Positions 30,891-55,900 of a stretch of DNA of 64,000 nucleotides are shown piece by piece. Numbering within the stretch: position 1 is the stretch's first letter; the number at the start of each line of letters is the position of its first letter. Source of the DNA: Beaufortia kweichowensis (lineage: Eukaryota > Chordata > Actinopteri > Cypriniformes > Gastromyzontidae); assembly GCA_019155185.1 (NCBI GenBank), contig CM032802.1:1245501-1309500 (forward strand), in the 5' to 3' direction. The translations under genes and the position numbers were made by a program. The notes below the pieces were generated by a model. That model had not been told where the DNA came from, ran no database searches, and saw nothing but the letters and a program-made list of their open reading frames with translations.

Positions 30891-31160
30891 TTTAAAGGGA
30901 GAGTTTACCCAAAAATAAAAATTCAGTTGTCATCTATTTTTCCTAATTTCAAATTTTTTTCTTTTGCAAAACACAAAAGAAGATATTTTAAAGAATGTTG
31001 GTAATCAAACAGCATTGACCCTCATTGACTTTGTGGCATTATATAAAGAAAACCACCGAGACATTTCTTAAAATATCTTCTTTTGTGTGACATACTATAC
31101 AAGTTTCGAGCGACATAAGGGTGAAAAAATGTTGACAGAATTTCAATTTTTTGGGTAACC
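30891..31160. mobile_element. palindromic MITE-like repeat
   Basis: The left end reads TTTTAAAGGGAGAGTTTACC then CAAAAATAAAAATTC. The right side carries the complementary GAATTTCAATTTTTTGGGTAA. Inner arms AAAGAAGATATTTTAAAGAA and TTTCTTAAAATATCTTCTTT are near-perfect inverted copies. This is the layout of an abundant palindromic fish MITE with an AAAGGGATAGTTCACCCAAA-type end. It lies upstream of relt exon 1, within the leader intron. It has no coding capacity. Confidence 0.7.
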
Positions 31161-31687
31161 TTCTTGGGTAAATCAGTTGAGCTTTGAAAGAGCAAATTCT
31201 GAGCAATAAACTAAACCACACACACACATTTATTCAGCTATATAAATGAGAATATACCATTAGATATCATTTTTAGAGCACCTACACATCTTACAGCTTT
31301 GCAGTTATTTACAATATTACTCAGCAGAGGAATTATTTGATGGTCTTAAAGTATATTTCTGTTAACAAATTACATTTTTGTCTTCTTTTAAAGTTTTGAT
31401 GTTGTTTAGTAAAAGTAAAATGGCACTCACACATACCATATCTTCAGTAAAACCACTGTCGTGCGCATGATGTATTGTTAAAATTGACTGATTTACAGTT
31501 ACACCACAATGTTAACTAAATACACACAAGGTTAACTAAATACACAACATTTACAGTTATACAGAAAAAGCAACAACAAAACAAAATACTACATCACTAC
31601 TGAGTAAACCATTATGCTAGAACAGACAGTCCTAGGACAGCCAGACACCTGCAGTGCTTTGGTAGTGGTGCTGATAGTCACACTTAC

Positions 31688-31880
31688 CCCAGTGTGATGT
31701 TGTTATCTGTTGCCCTGGTAACAGCCTGAGGATGCTCTGCTCACTGTGACAACACTTTCTAAATGTCACACTGTACCTGTCTGCATACTGCTGCCATTCC
31801 TTATAGTGCCACTCAAAACCACAGCTCCTCCCACAACCTATACTAGGCCCCTCCCCTTTACCATAGTCCTCCAATCACAT
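31688..31880 (-). promoter_or_regulatory. relt: candidate relt promoter and 5' UTR exon
   Basis: On the minus strand there is an ATTGG box near 31872, a GGGGAGGGGCC GC box near 31850 and a CTATAAGG TATA-like box at about 31799-31804. These are followed by about 90 bp that end at an excellent donor, CTGGG|GTAAGTG (exon end 31688). The next acceptor is TTTTTGTAG just before 30377, 6 bp upstream of the proposed relt ATG. That makes a leader exon spliced to the signal-peptide exon. This is inferred from signals only. Confidence 0.5.
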
Positions 31881-31889
31881 GAGCTTTTA

Positions 31890-34800
31890 CATTAAGGTTT
31901 GGATGCTGTATTTTGTTTTGTCAAAGTTTAAGTATATGTTTTTTGAGATCTGCTAAATGGGTTTTGCCAGTACAAATAAAGCTGACAAACATGAACACTT
32001 GAATGCATAAGACATCATAAAGTTTGACGGCACGTGTCCTGTCTGCAAGGTTTAACGTTTAGGCCATGCCCACACAGATTTTGGCACATTGCTACAGCAA
32101 AAGTTTGATATTTACTTTATACCTACCCAAACATACCACACATGAATGAATTTCCATGAATTTATTCAAGAGAAATTTGAGAGTAAAATTGAGGAACATC
32201 GAACACAATTGCTCAATCAAAGAAAACTCGCTATCCTTTAGGTTTGGAGAACAACCTGCCACCTTCCATCTGAATAATTTGGCAGGGAACAACATAACCA
32301 GTTAAACTCTTTTACCATGCAAATAAATGAATGAATGCAGCAGCTAAATCAGTTTATAGTTTTGGCACAGAAAGATGTTGCCTTCGCACAAATGAAAGGG
32401 CTCTTGAGAGCAACATTCACTTGCAGTAATTTCAGGGTTTTTAAGGAATTAAAGGACCCCTCCTCCGCCATCCACCCGTAAACCACCACCAACGCCTCGT
32501 GTCCTTCACATTTCAAGATCAGCTGCCAGTTGCACAAAACTCAATTTCTATTTAACTCTTTCATTAAAAAGCTATAAAGTCCCAAAGGACAGTAATTACA
32601 GTTTATACATCTCTATCTCCGTACTGTCCAATTTCCCATTCTGTGGTTTTGGGAGTGCATGAAAAAGTAAATAAAACAACAACAAACATAAAACAAGAAT
32701 GGTCTACTTTGGGATCGATCAAGTTACAAATTGGAAGTGATAAAGGGGTTGCCCTGGACTGACTTCTGGCAGCGTGGCATTTTGTAGCTAAAATTCACGT
32801 CTCGCTTGATCGATCCAGACGATTCGGGATCCAAACACAAGCCTGAAACAAGAGAAGATGTCTCTTCTATAGCCAAAACACCAAACCGCAGTCTAGCCAT
32901 CATCTGTGTGAAACATTATCATTAAACTATTGTGACTTTTGATAACCTTCCACTGGGGTTTAGCATCAAAATCAAGATGGATAAACAACACATGTAAACC
33001 TATTGATTATAAGATTTGCTTACTGATAAAGTTTCAAACACAGGAGGAAAATCTACACTGTCCGCTGACATAAAATCTCACCCAAGCGGTGGATCAGAAA
33101 GAAATGATGTTAATTATGTTAAGTGGTGTGTGGGGATTCTGGGTTATATTTGACACAGCTTTGTGCCTGAGTCCTCCAGGGTCTTAAATGAGTTTTCAGC
33201 TCGAACGTTAAAGTACAAAACTAGATTTGTACATTCTCTGGGAGGCTAAATACATAAAAATATGCACAAGACTTTAAGCCATGTGATCTTGTCTTTCACA
33301 CTTACGTCAGTAATTTAATGTCGACATGCGTTGTAACAACACGTGTCACTTCCTGTTCTTGCTCTGAAACTTCAACACCAACAGCCTGACGATGCCGACA
33401 AATATAGCCAGAGATTTTAATAGCCAGACACTTTTCATTTCCATGCCCTCATTTTTACTCCCTTCTTCATTTTACTCATTCTTCAAAAGAACAGCTCACT
33501 CTTTGATTTCAGCTGCTAACAGCATGTTATGTTTTATTATACATCCTGCATGTTTCACGCTACAAGCCAACCACGTGCTGCGGGCTGTGACCACCACAAT
33601 CCTTCTGTACACGGGGGAGAGGAACGTTACACAACAATTACGATAACACAAAGAGACATGGAAATAAAAGCTCACTGGACAATAAGGCAGAAAAGACTTT
33701 TTGTATTGGGCTTTTACATGTTTTTTAAAATTACAGCTTACAAACAAAACTTCAGTTTCAGTTAGTATGTAGACACTTTACTAAGGTAGTTTGTTTGGTT
33801 TAAGGTGCCGGTCTGGTCCTGTTAGAAAATGCATCTAAAACATCGAAACACACCAGCTTGGATTAATGTGGCAGTAATTTTATGAAACATTTTTTAGGGA
33901 TTTAATTTTTTTAAAACAGGAAAAACAGGTATCAAAGAGAGAAGTGCAACTATATAAAACCAGCCAAACAATATGACGCAGCATTTGCCAAATAGCATTT
34001 TTAGTGTGAGTCAAAGGAAACACGGAGGTTAATAAGGTGTTGTTAGTTGTTTTGGAAGTAGATCACATTTCTGTTTTTAAACTTTATCTGTAAAACGAGT
34101 AGGTATGAGGCATGAAAACAGGATTATGGGACATGTGCATCATTCTGTTGCGGTTTCTACAGGTGAAAAACAGAGAAAGACCAATTATTGCCTGTCCAGC
34201 ATAAGTCACCTCAAAATAACAGTCACTGTGTCGATGGACAAAAGTTACCAAACATCATTCTGAACACATATGGCTATTATCCAGGCTTATGTACCATCAT
34301 GTTTGAACTATACATAAAGACTAAATACAAATAACTGAAGCTGTGTTTAGATTTTTTTGTTGTCTACTGTTGTTTTTCATTTTTCATTAAGTGTACACAA
34401 AAGTAGACACAAATTGACAGTAACCATGCTGATGGTGAGAATGTAAGTTGACACAGCAAGAAAGCACGTCATTGGTGCAGGATTTCACCTGTTTGATTGG
34501 CATGATGACATCACTGGGTGTCAGGCGGCAGAGAGAGAGAGACATGCTGAGTCCGTTACTAAACAATTAACTGTGCAAAACACAAGACAGATAGATAAAC
34601 AAGACAGAAATAGATTTAACAAACAACAAAGCAGGAAACTATAACTTTGCCGACTTCACTAATGCAAATAAATATGAATGAAATCCTTCTGCTGACAGTT
34701 TTTATGGTGCCAAAATTTGAGATTCCCACAGTCTGACGTTCAGAATGTGTAAAATGGAAACAGCCCATTGCTGAACCCAAAAGCCTTCTGGAAAACAATG

Positions 34801-36930
34801 AGATCAGGGAAGAATCTGAGGGCAGACAAGCTCATTTCAACAACTCGGAAAATAAACTACAGGAAAACGCTTCCTTAATGGGAAAGTGGAACAATCCTTA
34901 TTCCCGAAAGGGGACTTCCACCTTCCCGGCCCGGAATGTTAAACAGACCCATATGCAGGTCCAGCGTCATGTCTTCGTTTGGGATAAATGAAGGGAATCT
35001 GGCTCTTATTTCAGCTGTTTTTAAGATAAATATTTGTTATAAAGAAAACTTGTTTGCTGCAAGGTTCAGCTATCAATATCCAGTATGAGAATTGTTAAAC
35101 CCTTTGTGTTTGCTTGGTCACCCAATGCCACTGGTCGTGTCTCATGGCTCTAAATCCGTAATGACATTACCCACAATGCCCTGTGTTAATGAATGGATGT
35201 AAGACTTGTGAAGGGTGCAGGCCAGGGTCATGCTGCTCAGGCGTCTGGGAGGGGGAACACTTCCTGTCACATGTCTGTCTATGCCCTACAATAACACACT
35301 AGAAAAACTCTGATGCACTAAAGTGACCCCAAAACCAAGCACTGTCTCATCACTTCCTGAATAGCAACACCCAGGCCTTTATGTTGGTCTTTGTGGTCAT
35401 GGGTCACGTGAAAACAAATGTAACAGCTGAATAAATGTGTCTAGCATGAGACACTGACTTTAGCACATACACACAGACTTTTTAATCATGATTGTTTAAT
35501 GTAAATATTATGAAAAACAAATACTGTATACTGTAGATTAATCACAATAAGAAAGATCATGTCCACTTTATTCTTCCTCAAAATTACTAAAAGATTCAAA
35601 TAATGAAACTCTCATTCATTTAGAATAAAATCTGAAGCAGAACTGTTAAAAATCTTGCTACTAGCTTAAGCTATAGTTATAGTAAATGCTTGTAAGGACA
35701 CAAGTGAAATCCCTGCTGATCAGGGGTCAGTGCGTCTGCCCAAACCACACAGAGGTCAACGCGGACACATCCTGCCAACACAGGTATATCTGCACGCGAG
35801 GGAGAAAAACGTTTTGGGTTATGCCTGGTGAAACAACAGACCAAAACAAATAATAAAGCTTGAAATTAAACCATCAGTTCCTGCATCCAGCCGTATCGGG
35901 TTTGGAGCAGAACCAGGACCGCTTTCCCCTAAAATTTCATACTAGCGTGTCCAATGTTAGAAAGCCTTCCTGCCAATGAAATTCAAAACTCTAAATTTGT
36001 GCCTCGTCTTTTTGGTTCAGGTCAAGAACGGAGCAGAACTAATTACAGATAAGAAACCCAGCTGACCTCTCAGAGATCTGGTTTGGAGAGTACAGCAGAG
36101 ACACATTAACAACATTTGGACACATCAGGATGTCTGCTTTCGACGAGGATGATCGAATTAACTATCAAAGCACTGTTATGCAAGCCTGTACAGATGCACA
36201 GATAACTATACCAACACTGGATTCTATAGCATGAACATGACTGTTTTGTTCATACATCAATGCTGATTGGCTGACGGCACAGACGTAGTGATTGTCAGTT
36301 CATTAACCTCAGACAAACACATTCCCATCATTTCTGCTCAGACTGACACTGAACTGCAATTATTATAATGAACTTACTTTCCCCAGACTATTATTGTTGA
36401 ATCTACTTCAGATAAACCCATTTCTAAACTCAGGACCAGAATGAGCTACAAAGAGACTTTGCCAATAATTAAAAGTGTCACTATGCAGGATCTTCTAAAC
36501 ATACATGTATTAATGAGTCTAATGGGCAAACCTTTAACAAACACAAGCTGCGGTTATACCTTTACGTAGATTATGACGCTGTGGGACATTATAAACCATC
36601 TTTGGTTTACTGCTGAACGTGGCAATAATCCACATTTTTTCAAACATAAGCACACAAAAATGTTCTCAAACTACAAAGTCATGGCAAATATGCCCTCTGC
36701 TTTAGGCTCTGTGCCAATACTGCAGATTTTTGGGATGCTAGTGTCTTATGTGTTTATAGGTTTAAATATATACATTGCATAATTTGCTGTATAATACTTC
36801 ATTACACAGCAAATTTGTTTATAGTGTACTCTATAAATTATGTATCCACTATAAACTGCAGCTGGCGCAGTGTGTGTGCCAAAGTCCGGAGCCAGCGGGT
36901 GTGTGTGTGTGTGTGTTGCCCAGTGGGCGA
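31890..36930. other. intergenic region upstream of relt
   Basis: AT-rich DNA without recognisable exons, RNA genes or transposon coding sequence. Short open frames near 32.1, 32.4, 33.4-33.7 and 34.6 kb lack domains and splice context. Nothing specific can be assigned. Confidence 0.55.
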
Positions 36931-36934
36931 CACA

Positions 36935-37046
36935 TCACAATGAGCTGTATTTAAACATAAGACTGCATCTGTCTCAGTTCACTGCAAACGGACACAAGAC
37001 ATCAAGATTCATGAATGAGTTATTAACTGGATGACAGGGGATGAAG
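36935..37046 (+). promoter_or_regulatory. orphan promoter-like segment with possible first exon
   Basis: On the plus strand a TATTTAAA box (about 36948) is followed about 30 bp later by CTCAGTTCACTGCAAACGG and a purine-rich leader. The leader runs to a possible donor GATGAAG|GTAATG at about 37046. A GT microsatellite lies just upstream. No open frame or exon that could belong to it is found downstream on the same strand. It may be an enhancer or promoter relic, or chance. Confidence 0.25.
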
Positions 37047-37422
37047 GTAATGATGATCATATTTCATTGTCTTATATATGTGTCATAAAATCATAAACTT
37101 TCCCATGTTATGCTCTCATGCATCAGATACTATGAAATTATATGAGCAGGAAAAATAATTACTGTAAACATTGTCGACAAGTTCACAAAGGAGTGCTAAA
37201 CAGGATTTTCCTGGAAACAGTTGCTTGGGTACTTTCTAAAATCAATATTAAACACAATGATGCAATTCAATTTCAAGTTGTTTTCTTTACATTATACCCA
37301 TACATAATATGGGTATAATGTAAATAAACACTGTAGTACTAGTTTTACTATAGTAAATACTGAAGTATACTGCTGTATTTTTATATGGGTAGTTTATGTG
37401 TTATAGATCAATAAAATAAAAA

Positions 37423-37744
37423 GGTAACACTTTATAATATAAATCATATTATATGTTTGTGATTAAATGAACAGGTTAGTATTTAACAAAAAATTATATA
37501 TCTTATGTCTATACCTTTGTAAAATCAAGAGATTATTATGAGATCAAGTAGTGTAATTTTGTTTTAGTTTCCTTTTTAATGAGTTACAAAACTATTTATA
37601 ATAACAATAACTGAAATAAAAGTAGTATTTTGACTAATTATATTACTATATGAATCAAAGTTATACGACATGTCAACACAATTACATTATCTTACAATAT
37701 ACATTAATTCTTTGGATTAAAAAAGGTTATTATAAAGTGTTACC
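37423..37744. mobile_element. MITE with GGTAACACTTTATAATA inverted ends
   Basis: The left terminus GGTAACACTTTATAATATAA is matched by the right terminus TTATTATAAAGTGTTACC in inverted orientation, 322 bp apart. The inside is AT-rich and non-coding. No clear target-site duplication is seen at either edge, so the superfamily is left open. The GGTAACACTTTA-type end is common in fish DNA elements. Confidence 0.75.
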
Positions 37745-38164
37745 ACAATCACCTGTATTATATGATTTTTGTAAAAACAATATTCTGTGACAATGAACTG
37801 TAAGTTATTGAATTAATGCAGTTCATTTGTACGGTGTTAATAAAAGCATTAAAGTTAATAAACATGAATCAAAGTGAACTCGACACGTTTCTATTGTCCC
37901 TGTTACTCTATATTTCAGTAAAGATATCACTCAAAACCCGACAAATACAGATGTAGAAGTGAAGAAAAGTCATTTACACTGATCTCAGTACAGCATTTCA
38001 ATTCACAAGTAGAAAATGTCCCCGTAAAAGTGCCGCATCCGCACTGCTGACAAAAGCAACTGTCATAAACCCACAGAAAATAAAGTTTATATCTTACCTG
38101 TTTATTAAAGTAAAATCATACGTGCCTTATAATCGTCGTGTGACGGACGTCAAGCTATAATTAA

Positions 38165-38650
<486 letters not shown>

Positions 38651-41600
38651 TTTTAGTTAGACTCGTCGTGACCGTTGGAGAACTGCATTGCGTAAACACT
38701 GTGGTAATATATATATATAAATAAATAGGAATAAACAGATAAGAAAAAGAAAAAAGAAAGAAAGAAGACAATGAAATGGAAAAAGGAAGGACAAATGGCA
38801 TTTTTTTTTTAAATTAATGAATAATGAAGAAAATAATGTAAAAGCACTATTACAACAATTAAAATATATACATTACATTCAAGTATTTGAACACTTAAAC
38901 ATTAGAATCTACATGTAACACTAAAACTTCTTTTTTTTTCTTTTAGCCCCTTTAAAATGTTTTAGGATTTATAAATAGCCAAATGTGCATAATTTTACTT
39001 AACAAAAGTAATGTTTACATGAGTGTCTGCATTCCTGTAATCTTTTCTCTTTTGTTACTGAGTTTTTCTCATAGACTTCCTCCCCCTCCAGCACAGGTTC
39101 ACGGGTCTATATGTGGTATGTGACCATGAGCACATGCTGCAGGGCATCTCAACAGAATTCTCTCTCTAATGCGCATCATTCGAGGTGTGTCACATGAATA
39201 TGAAAAGATCACGGGGATAAGTTTTAGACTTTGATTAACATTTAATCCGACAGTGAAATGAAAAGGTGGGGCAACTTTTTGTTAGCTGTTGATTTCAGCC
39301 TGAAGAAGTAATGAAGTGGACGGTTAAAAGAAATGATTATTCCCACCCTAAAGTTAAATCCTAAAGTTTTAGGCCACATGGAACATCTGAGATTCAAAAC
39401 CTAAAAAAATAAAAGAGGAAGAACAGATTAAGGGTTAAAATATGAATCTTTTGGATCCACTTGTGTTAACATTTTAAGACCTTAAATAGCTCGAAACTGT
39501 GAATCAAACTATATATACGGTTCCAAACGTCAATTTCTTTTAGCATTCAACAATAACCACTGATTATACTGGTCAATTCAAAGTTTTATCAGAACTTTTT
39601 ATCAGTTTCATTCAATAATCAATAAAAATGTTAAAACTAATGAGACAATGACGAAGATTAAAGATAAGTTTTGTTTTCTGTCCATGAATCCATTCTGCAT
39701 AACTATAAAAATGACTTAATTATTTACAGAAATAATACTATGCACTTCATTTAATTGTTTGAGCCTGTTTTACAAATAATTCTTCCCACCTTTACTTCGA
39801 TGTTAATTTTATTCTGTTGTCTGTATCTTTCAGTCTTATCTAGTTGTTTGGGTTCTCATAAAAGATAACTAATACATAATAAATAAAAGATAATAAATAC
39901 ATGCTTAGAAAAAAATATTTTTAACACGTCTTTCTTGAACAGTTTTCACATTTTTTTTTTTTTTACAAAGTTTAAACAGATTTTCTTGAGAAGTGAAGTC
40001 CTCTTTACCACATAGGTCTTATATGATCTATATGAAACAAGTGACTCTGAACCTTCATTGTTTGTCTGGTACAAAATGTGCATTTATATGATCCTGTTGC
40101 ACATTTGGCTGCATTCATGCTTCTTTATGGACCTCAAATGCTGTCCTGGGTCTTTAATTATAGGTTGGAAGAGAGGATAAGGTTCATGGACCTAAGGTTA
40201 CTCTGTAATCTGATAGAAGGCCACTGCTGCTCGTGGATAAGCTTGACTCATTCTTTGGTTTGTATACGGCAACAGCATTGAATTGTGCATTAGAATAAAA
40301 GCAGACCTCTCATACAAACCATGAACCGCAGATGTCTATTGCGTGAGATTATAAAGCTTTCATTGTGCACTCGTGCAACTAGTTCCCAGTGTGTGACGTG
40401 AATTGGCCTTGTGTATTTCATTTAGTTTGTATGAACAGTTATTCAAACCCACGTGCTGTTAACCCACCAGCTGAACTAAACTGCTCAACATACATAAAAC
40501 TTGTCTTGATAAACAGACTGTTTATCAAGACAAACCTGATTTTCTCCAAAGAGTTAACAGAACATGAGGATTCAGACATCAGTGAAATGTTTAATTACAA
40601 AGACACACAGTGACAAAATAAGACAAATATGAGTAACAGTGTGAAATAAGCATGACAACTGTTACAGGAGCCACAGACGCTCTCTTAAAACACTGTAATA
40701 GCTTTAATTTAAATGAGACGACACATGCCAAAGAAAGAAAAAAATAGACAAAAATACTTATAAAAATATGCCATTAGATTCATATGAACAATCGTGGACT
40801 GTGAGAGCACTATGTACAGAGAAAAGGCAATATATACCAATATTTACATAAACAATGAGGATGTCTTCACTAGAAGGGGCCGAGAGAAATTACTTACAAC
40901 AGTAAGACTCGCCGTATGAGTTTCATCATAGATTTGATTTAGAGCAAACGCAGATTATGAAAATACGATTCTCTGATGTTTGTAATAATAAAGGCAATGT
41001 AAATTTCTACCTGCAGGGAAAGAACCAGAAGTTATTGGCACTAAGATTCACATCTGTTAGTAAAACATGACATGACAAGGTTTGGGGAAAATCACTCACT
41101 GCACATCCTTCAAAGCACACGTCATTCTGGATTCAGGCGAGTGTGTTCATGACAGTCTACATTATTCAGATGACTGACTATTTCCAGAGAAACTACGGCA
41201 GCTGATCAGCTCATTTCCACCTGTCGGTGGACGGCACAAATTAAGAGATTTATCACTTAATTATTTCTCGTAAGCACAGCGGAAGGGCTGTAGCCTGTCT
41301 GTCTTCAGCATGTGCGTGTTGTAATCACAAACAAACACAGCGCCAAATCAACATTATGTAACACGCAACATGAACACAGTCTTAAGCAATATAATTCAAG
41401 CCATGACAATTCTCTCCTTATTTACCATAATGTTGGAAAAACCACTGAAATTACAAAGTTTTCAAAACATGTCTAGAAACATTTAATATTTCACCACCCA
41501 AAATCCAAAAATTGTATTTTGATCTTTAAAACCATTATGTTTTTAGCCCCCCAATGCTTCATTTTCTATATGCAAAATGTGTTATTTTTTCTTTGGGTGT

Positions 41601-42511
41601 GAAATAAACCCTTATAATTTCTTCATGAGATTCACCCCAATTTCTTTTCCAAGAATCGTGCTCACAAAAACTCAGTGAGCTGAACGACAGTAGAGACAAA
41701 CACCCGACTACAGTATTTATAAATTAAGTGCTATAAAAAACTGAAGCATAAACTAAAACTGAAAAACATAAATACTGTACAAAAGGTTTTTTGTCATAAT
41801 ATCTATATATGGAATGTCACTGCTGTTCTTTTACATCATGTAGTGAAATCTTTTTTATACATATAAATGATAATCATAACAAAGTGATACTGTGTAATAA
41901 ATCTGATTGTGGATTACTGGAGATATAGTAGCGTGTGTGTTTTCTATGTACTCTAGCCTAATATTGCACATTGGTTACTTACGATGAACTCTCATCTTGC
42001 CCTGTACAGCACAAACAGAAAGGTTTAACAAAAACATCTTCATTCTCATATGAAATCACAGTCTGTAAAGACCAGTAGTCGATCATTCCAACCCCAAGGA
42101 ATGATACAAACCTGTCCATCCACACATTTCCCACAATCCTCTCTGTCTCATGTGAAGCGTTTCATACCTTCTCTCCAACCAACTGAACAATTCTTAACAC
42201 AATGTCCATTTTCTTTCCTTCACCTATTCCTGCTTTTTCTTTCTCTTCGGTCTTCTTCTCTGCTAGGGGATTTATCTGTCCGCTTTAAAAGCCGGTTTTA
42301 ACACAACATTTAGAAGCGCCCACAGGAAACACCACATGGCAAGCAAGATCGATTTCTTACACGAGGAAACAACGTGACAGAAAGCTTTGACCTATGACAC
42401 AACATGGTGAAAACCACATTTTTTGACTCAATGTGCACAATGCATAAGAGAACAGGAAGGGGCGGAGCTTCAGGGGGAAGCGTGTGGGTCGTCTTAAGGG
42501 GTGGGGCTTTA
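38651..42511. other. region downstream of arhgef17 including its 3' UTR
   Basis: AT-rich DNA next to the arhgef17 stop codon on its 3' side. Part must be arhgef17 3' UTR, but no strong AATAAA close to the stop was found on the minus strand, so its end is not placed. A 33-bp palindrome lies at 40501-40533. The open frames are short and not gene-like. Confidence 0.5.
40501..40533. repeat. 33-bp perfect palindrome
   Basis: TTGTCTTGATAAACAG is followed by one A and then the exact reverse complement CTGTTTATCAAGACAA. The arms are 16 bp with a single-base centre and no mismatches. Transcribed from either strand it would form a tight hairpin. No direct repeats flank it. Confidence 0.9.
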
Positions 42512-52929
<10,418 letters not shown>

Positions 52930-55900
52930 CTGTAAAGAGTAACAATTTATTAAAACACATTTAAAAAACACATTTTAATTCACTATAAAGCTGGACACAA
53001 TTTTTGTCTTTCGTCTTTTTTTGACACAATGCCATCTTTTATGGATATGTTCATGGTGAGCCACAGTTAGTTATTCAAAAATAAAACAATTAATATTAAA
53101 TATGATATGTTCTAAAAACCTTAAGAATAAATATGGATTTACTTAGTTAAAAACATCTCTCTCTCGTCTCTCTCTTTTTCACACACACAGACTTTATAAT
53201 GACTCTCTAATCAAAATAAGAATTTCCTGTTTACTGGCCTGTTTCAGCCCACTGACTCAAATATGTGTACTGTAGATTTCCTTGTATGAGATGATAACCG
53301 TCACAGAGCAAAGAGAGTCAGGCCTGACTAACACTATCAAGCAAGAAAAAGAGACTCAAAGAAATGAAAAGCTTTTTACAGTTAATGATATATTAATGGC
53401 CGTTCTGAGTTTTCTGGTATAACAGCTCTTTTCAGAGATGGTCAGCTCTCACACATGCAGAATTACAGGGATGTAATTGGCTGTACAGGAAATCACATCC
53501 AGAACTGGACATGCCACCCAAAGTCACGTATCCCATAGACAGACTGAAGCACAGATACACTGTAACACTGACCAAACTTGACATTGTCTTTTGTCTCTAT
53601 AAAACAGTGTCAATATCATCCTTAACTGATCATTTCCAACAGAACATCATTTTCAAAAACATCATCTAGTCCAAACTAAATATATATAAAAACTAAATAA
53701 AACACTTTTTTGGATGTTTTCTATTTCAGCAACATGCCACAAGGACTGAAAAAATTTAGCAAACAGTACTGTGGTGTTCCAAGTGTCGTACCATTAAAAA
53801 TAACATGGCATTACCATAGTACAAATCTGAAAACCTGGTATTACGATCACAAACATCCAAGTATATGGTATTACAAAAGTAAAAAGCATGCAAGCAAGAA
53901 TGAAAGTAGTGTCTGATATGTTTTATAGGTGTCTGAAACGCTGCACAAACCAACAGCTCATCTTGGCAGTCACATTCAGCTCTGAATAAACCTGCTGACC
54001 TGCTGTTGAGTTATAAACGCCCCTTAATCTTAAGTCAGTGTAAACTGGCTCATCCTGGACTGGATTACTGGTTTCCCAGTGGGAAGCAACTGAATTACGA
54101 CACTTTACGCAACACAAATCATGACAGACAGAATCAAACATACAGGAGAAGAACAGACAGATTTAAATGTGTTTGAAGGTTGAAATTAAAGAGATTACTG
54201 CAATTTGTTCCTTAATAAAGCATGCTAATAAAAACACATTTAAACTGCATTTAGACTAAAATATTCACTCAACAGGGGGTGAGAAATGTGTCTCTGGAAG
54301 CACCAACATGACATTTTTAAAGCTGTGTATGACTGTGTATGTGTGGGAGCTATGAAGAGCTTTGTGTATTTCTGAAACGCTGTCTGGATCACGAAGCACC
54401 TGACATCTGAAAGTTTCCGCGTTTATCTGACTTTAGTTAATCTGCCATTACAACTAAGATAAGTTAAGAAGTTTAACCATTTAACAAAGAAAAAAGCTGC
54501 CTGCTGGATTAAAACATTTTTAACACAATAGTTAAAAACTATTGATTATCCATTAAAATGAAAAAAAGACCTTAAATTAAAAATCTAAATACAAATCAGA
54601 TGAAACAAAAACTTGAAAATTAGGTCTCAAAGTAAAAACAGCTTCATAACTGAATAAATGAGATAAATCTAATTTGTTTTAAAGATCAACAAAATTCATG
54701 AATAATCTTGTTGACTGGCTAACATAATGTGAAAATGTGTCTTTTGTCCTCACATCTCTTCTGCTCCTAACGGCTCTGATGCATTATGGGCCAGCGTCCT
54801 AATAATGAAATCATATTATACAACATGAACCTACAAATGCATTTCTTGGAAAGATAAAGAGAGGCAGTGCGACCCAGTGAACATGAACCTTATCATCTAC
54901 ATCTAATAAACAAACCTTTATGTCAGCTCACGTGTTAGGAATAAACACACGAGAACTTCAACTGTGAAACAAAACACAAATTGCTGCATTTCCAGAGCAA
55001 ACACAGACATATATAAGACAGAAAAGGAAGTAGGTTAAATAGTCAACAGCATAAGGAGAAGATGGAGGAAAGCACAAATTTAATTTTAGGGCTGGAAGGA
55101 GAGACACGTTCCAATGAGAAACAACAACGGGACAATTTATTTGATTTCTGTGACTTTACTTGGCACCCAAACCCACAGGAACAAACGCACAAGTGATTTA
55201 ATATGATTAAAACATAGACAACATCTGTCTTTGACACATTTATTCACCCCATCAACCTGAATGACCCTGAGATTTTCAGGGAATGAGGTCATAGTTCAAA
55301 GGTCCTACGGGGCGTTTTGCTCAAATCTGGCTGAAGTTTTTTCATTGGTATTTATTGGCAGTGTGAAGCAGGGTTCTGTTTCAGTTATGAGAATATCTAA
55401 TTTCTTTCTAAAGCACGCTCTGATAAAGATTTGAGGCACACTGTTCACTTTAGCCAAACACTGTATTTCTGCCAACCTTCAATAAAACACTCACGCCAGG
55501 GAATTATTAACACACCGAACTGCACCGAACAGGTGAATCTGCTCAACAACTTCATCAAACATCAGCAAACTAATCAACACTCCTGACCTGATCACAAATT
55601 TCACTAATTTTATCATGAGAAATGCAAGAATCAGATTTGCAACACACATCTAATCATCATCATCTTTTACAAGTTTGCCAATTCGTACAAATTTGCACAA
55701 TCTCATTTATACATTTTAGTATGATTTGCCTTCTTCTCAGTGATGTCAAGGTTAGGGGCGGGCTTTTATTGTTGCTTTTTTCCTAATAATGGTTTGTTTT
55801 TGTACAAATTACGTCACACAAATTCATACAAATTAGCCAACCTCATAAAATACATACTGAAGAACTGCAGTCATGTTCTGGGATATTACTTCAATATCAA

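Noticed and set aside
33392..33765. Cluster of overlapping short frames on both strands
   Set aside because: They overlap in several frames without a dominant one and have no recognisable product.
36573..36782. Plus-strand 69-codon open frame with a hydrophobic end
   Set aside because: AT-rich DNA readily gives hydrophobic frames. There is no start context, no partner exon and no known family.
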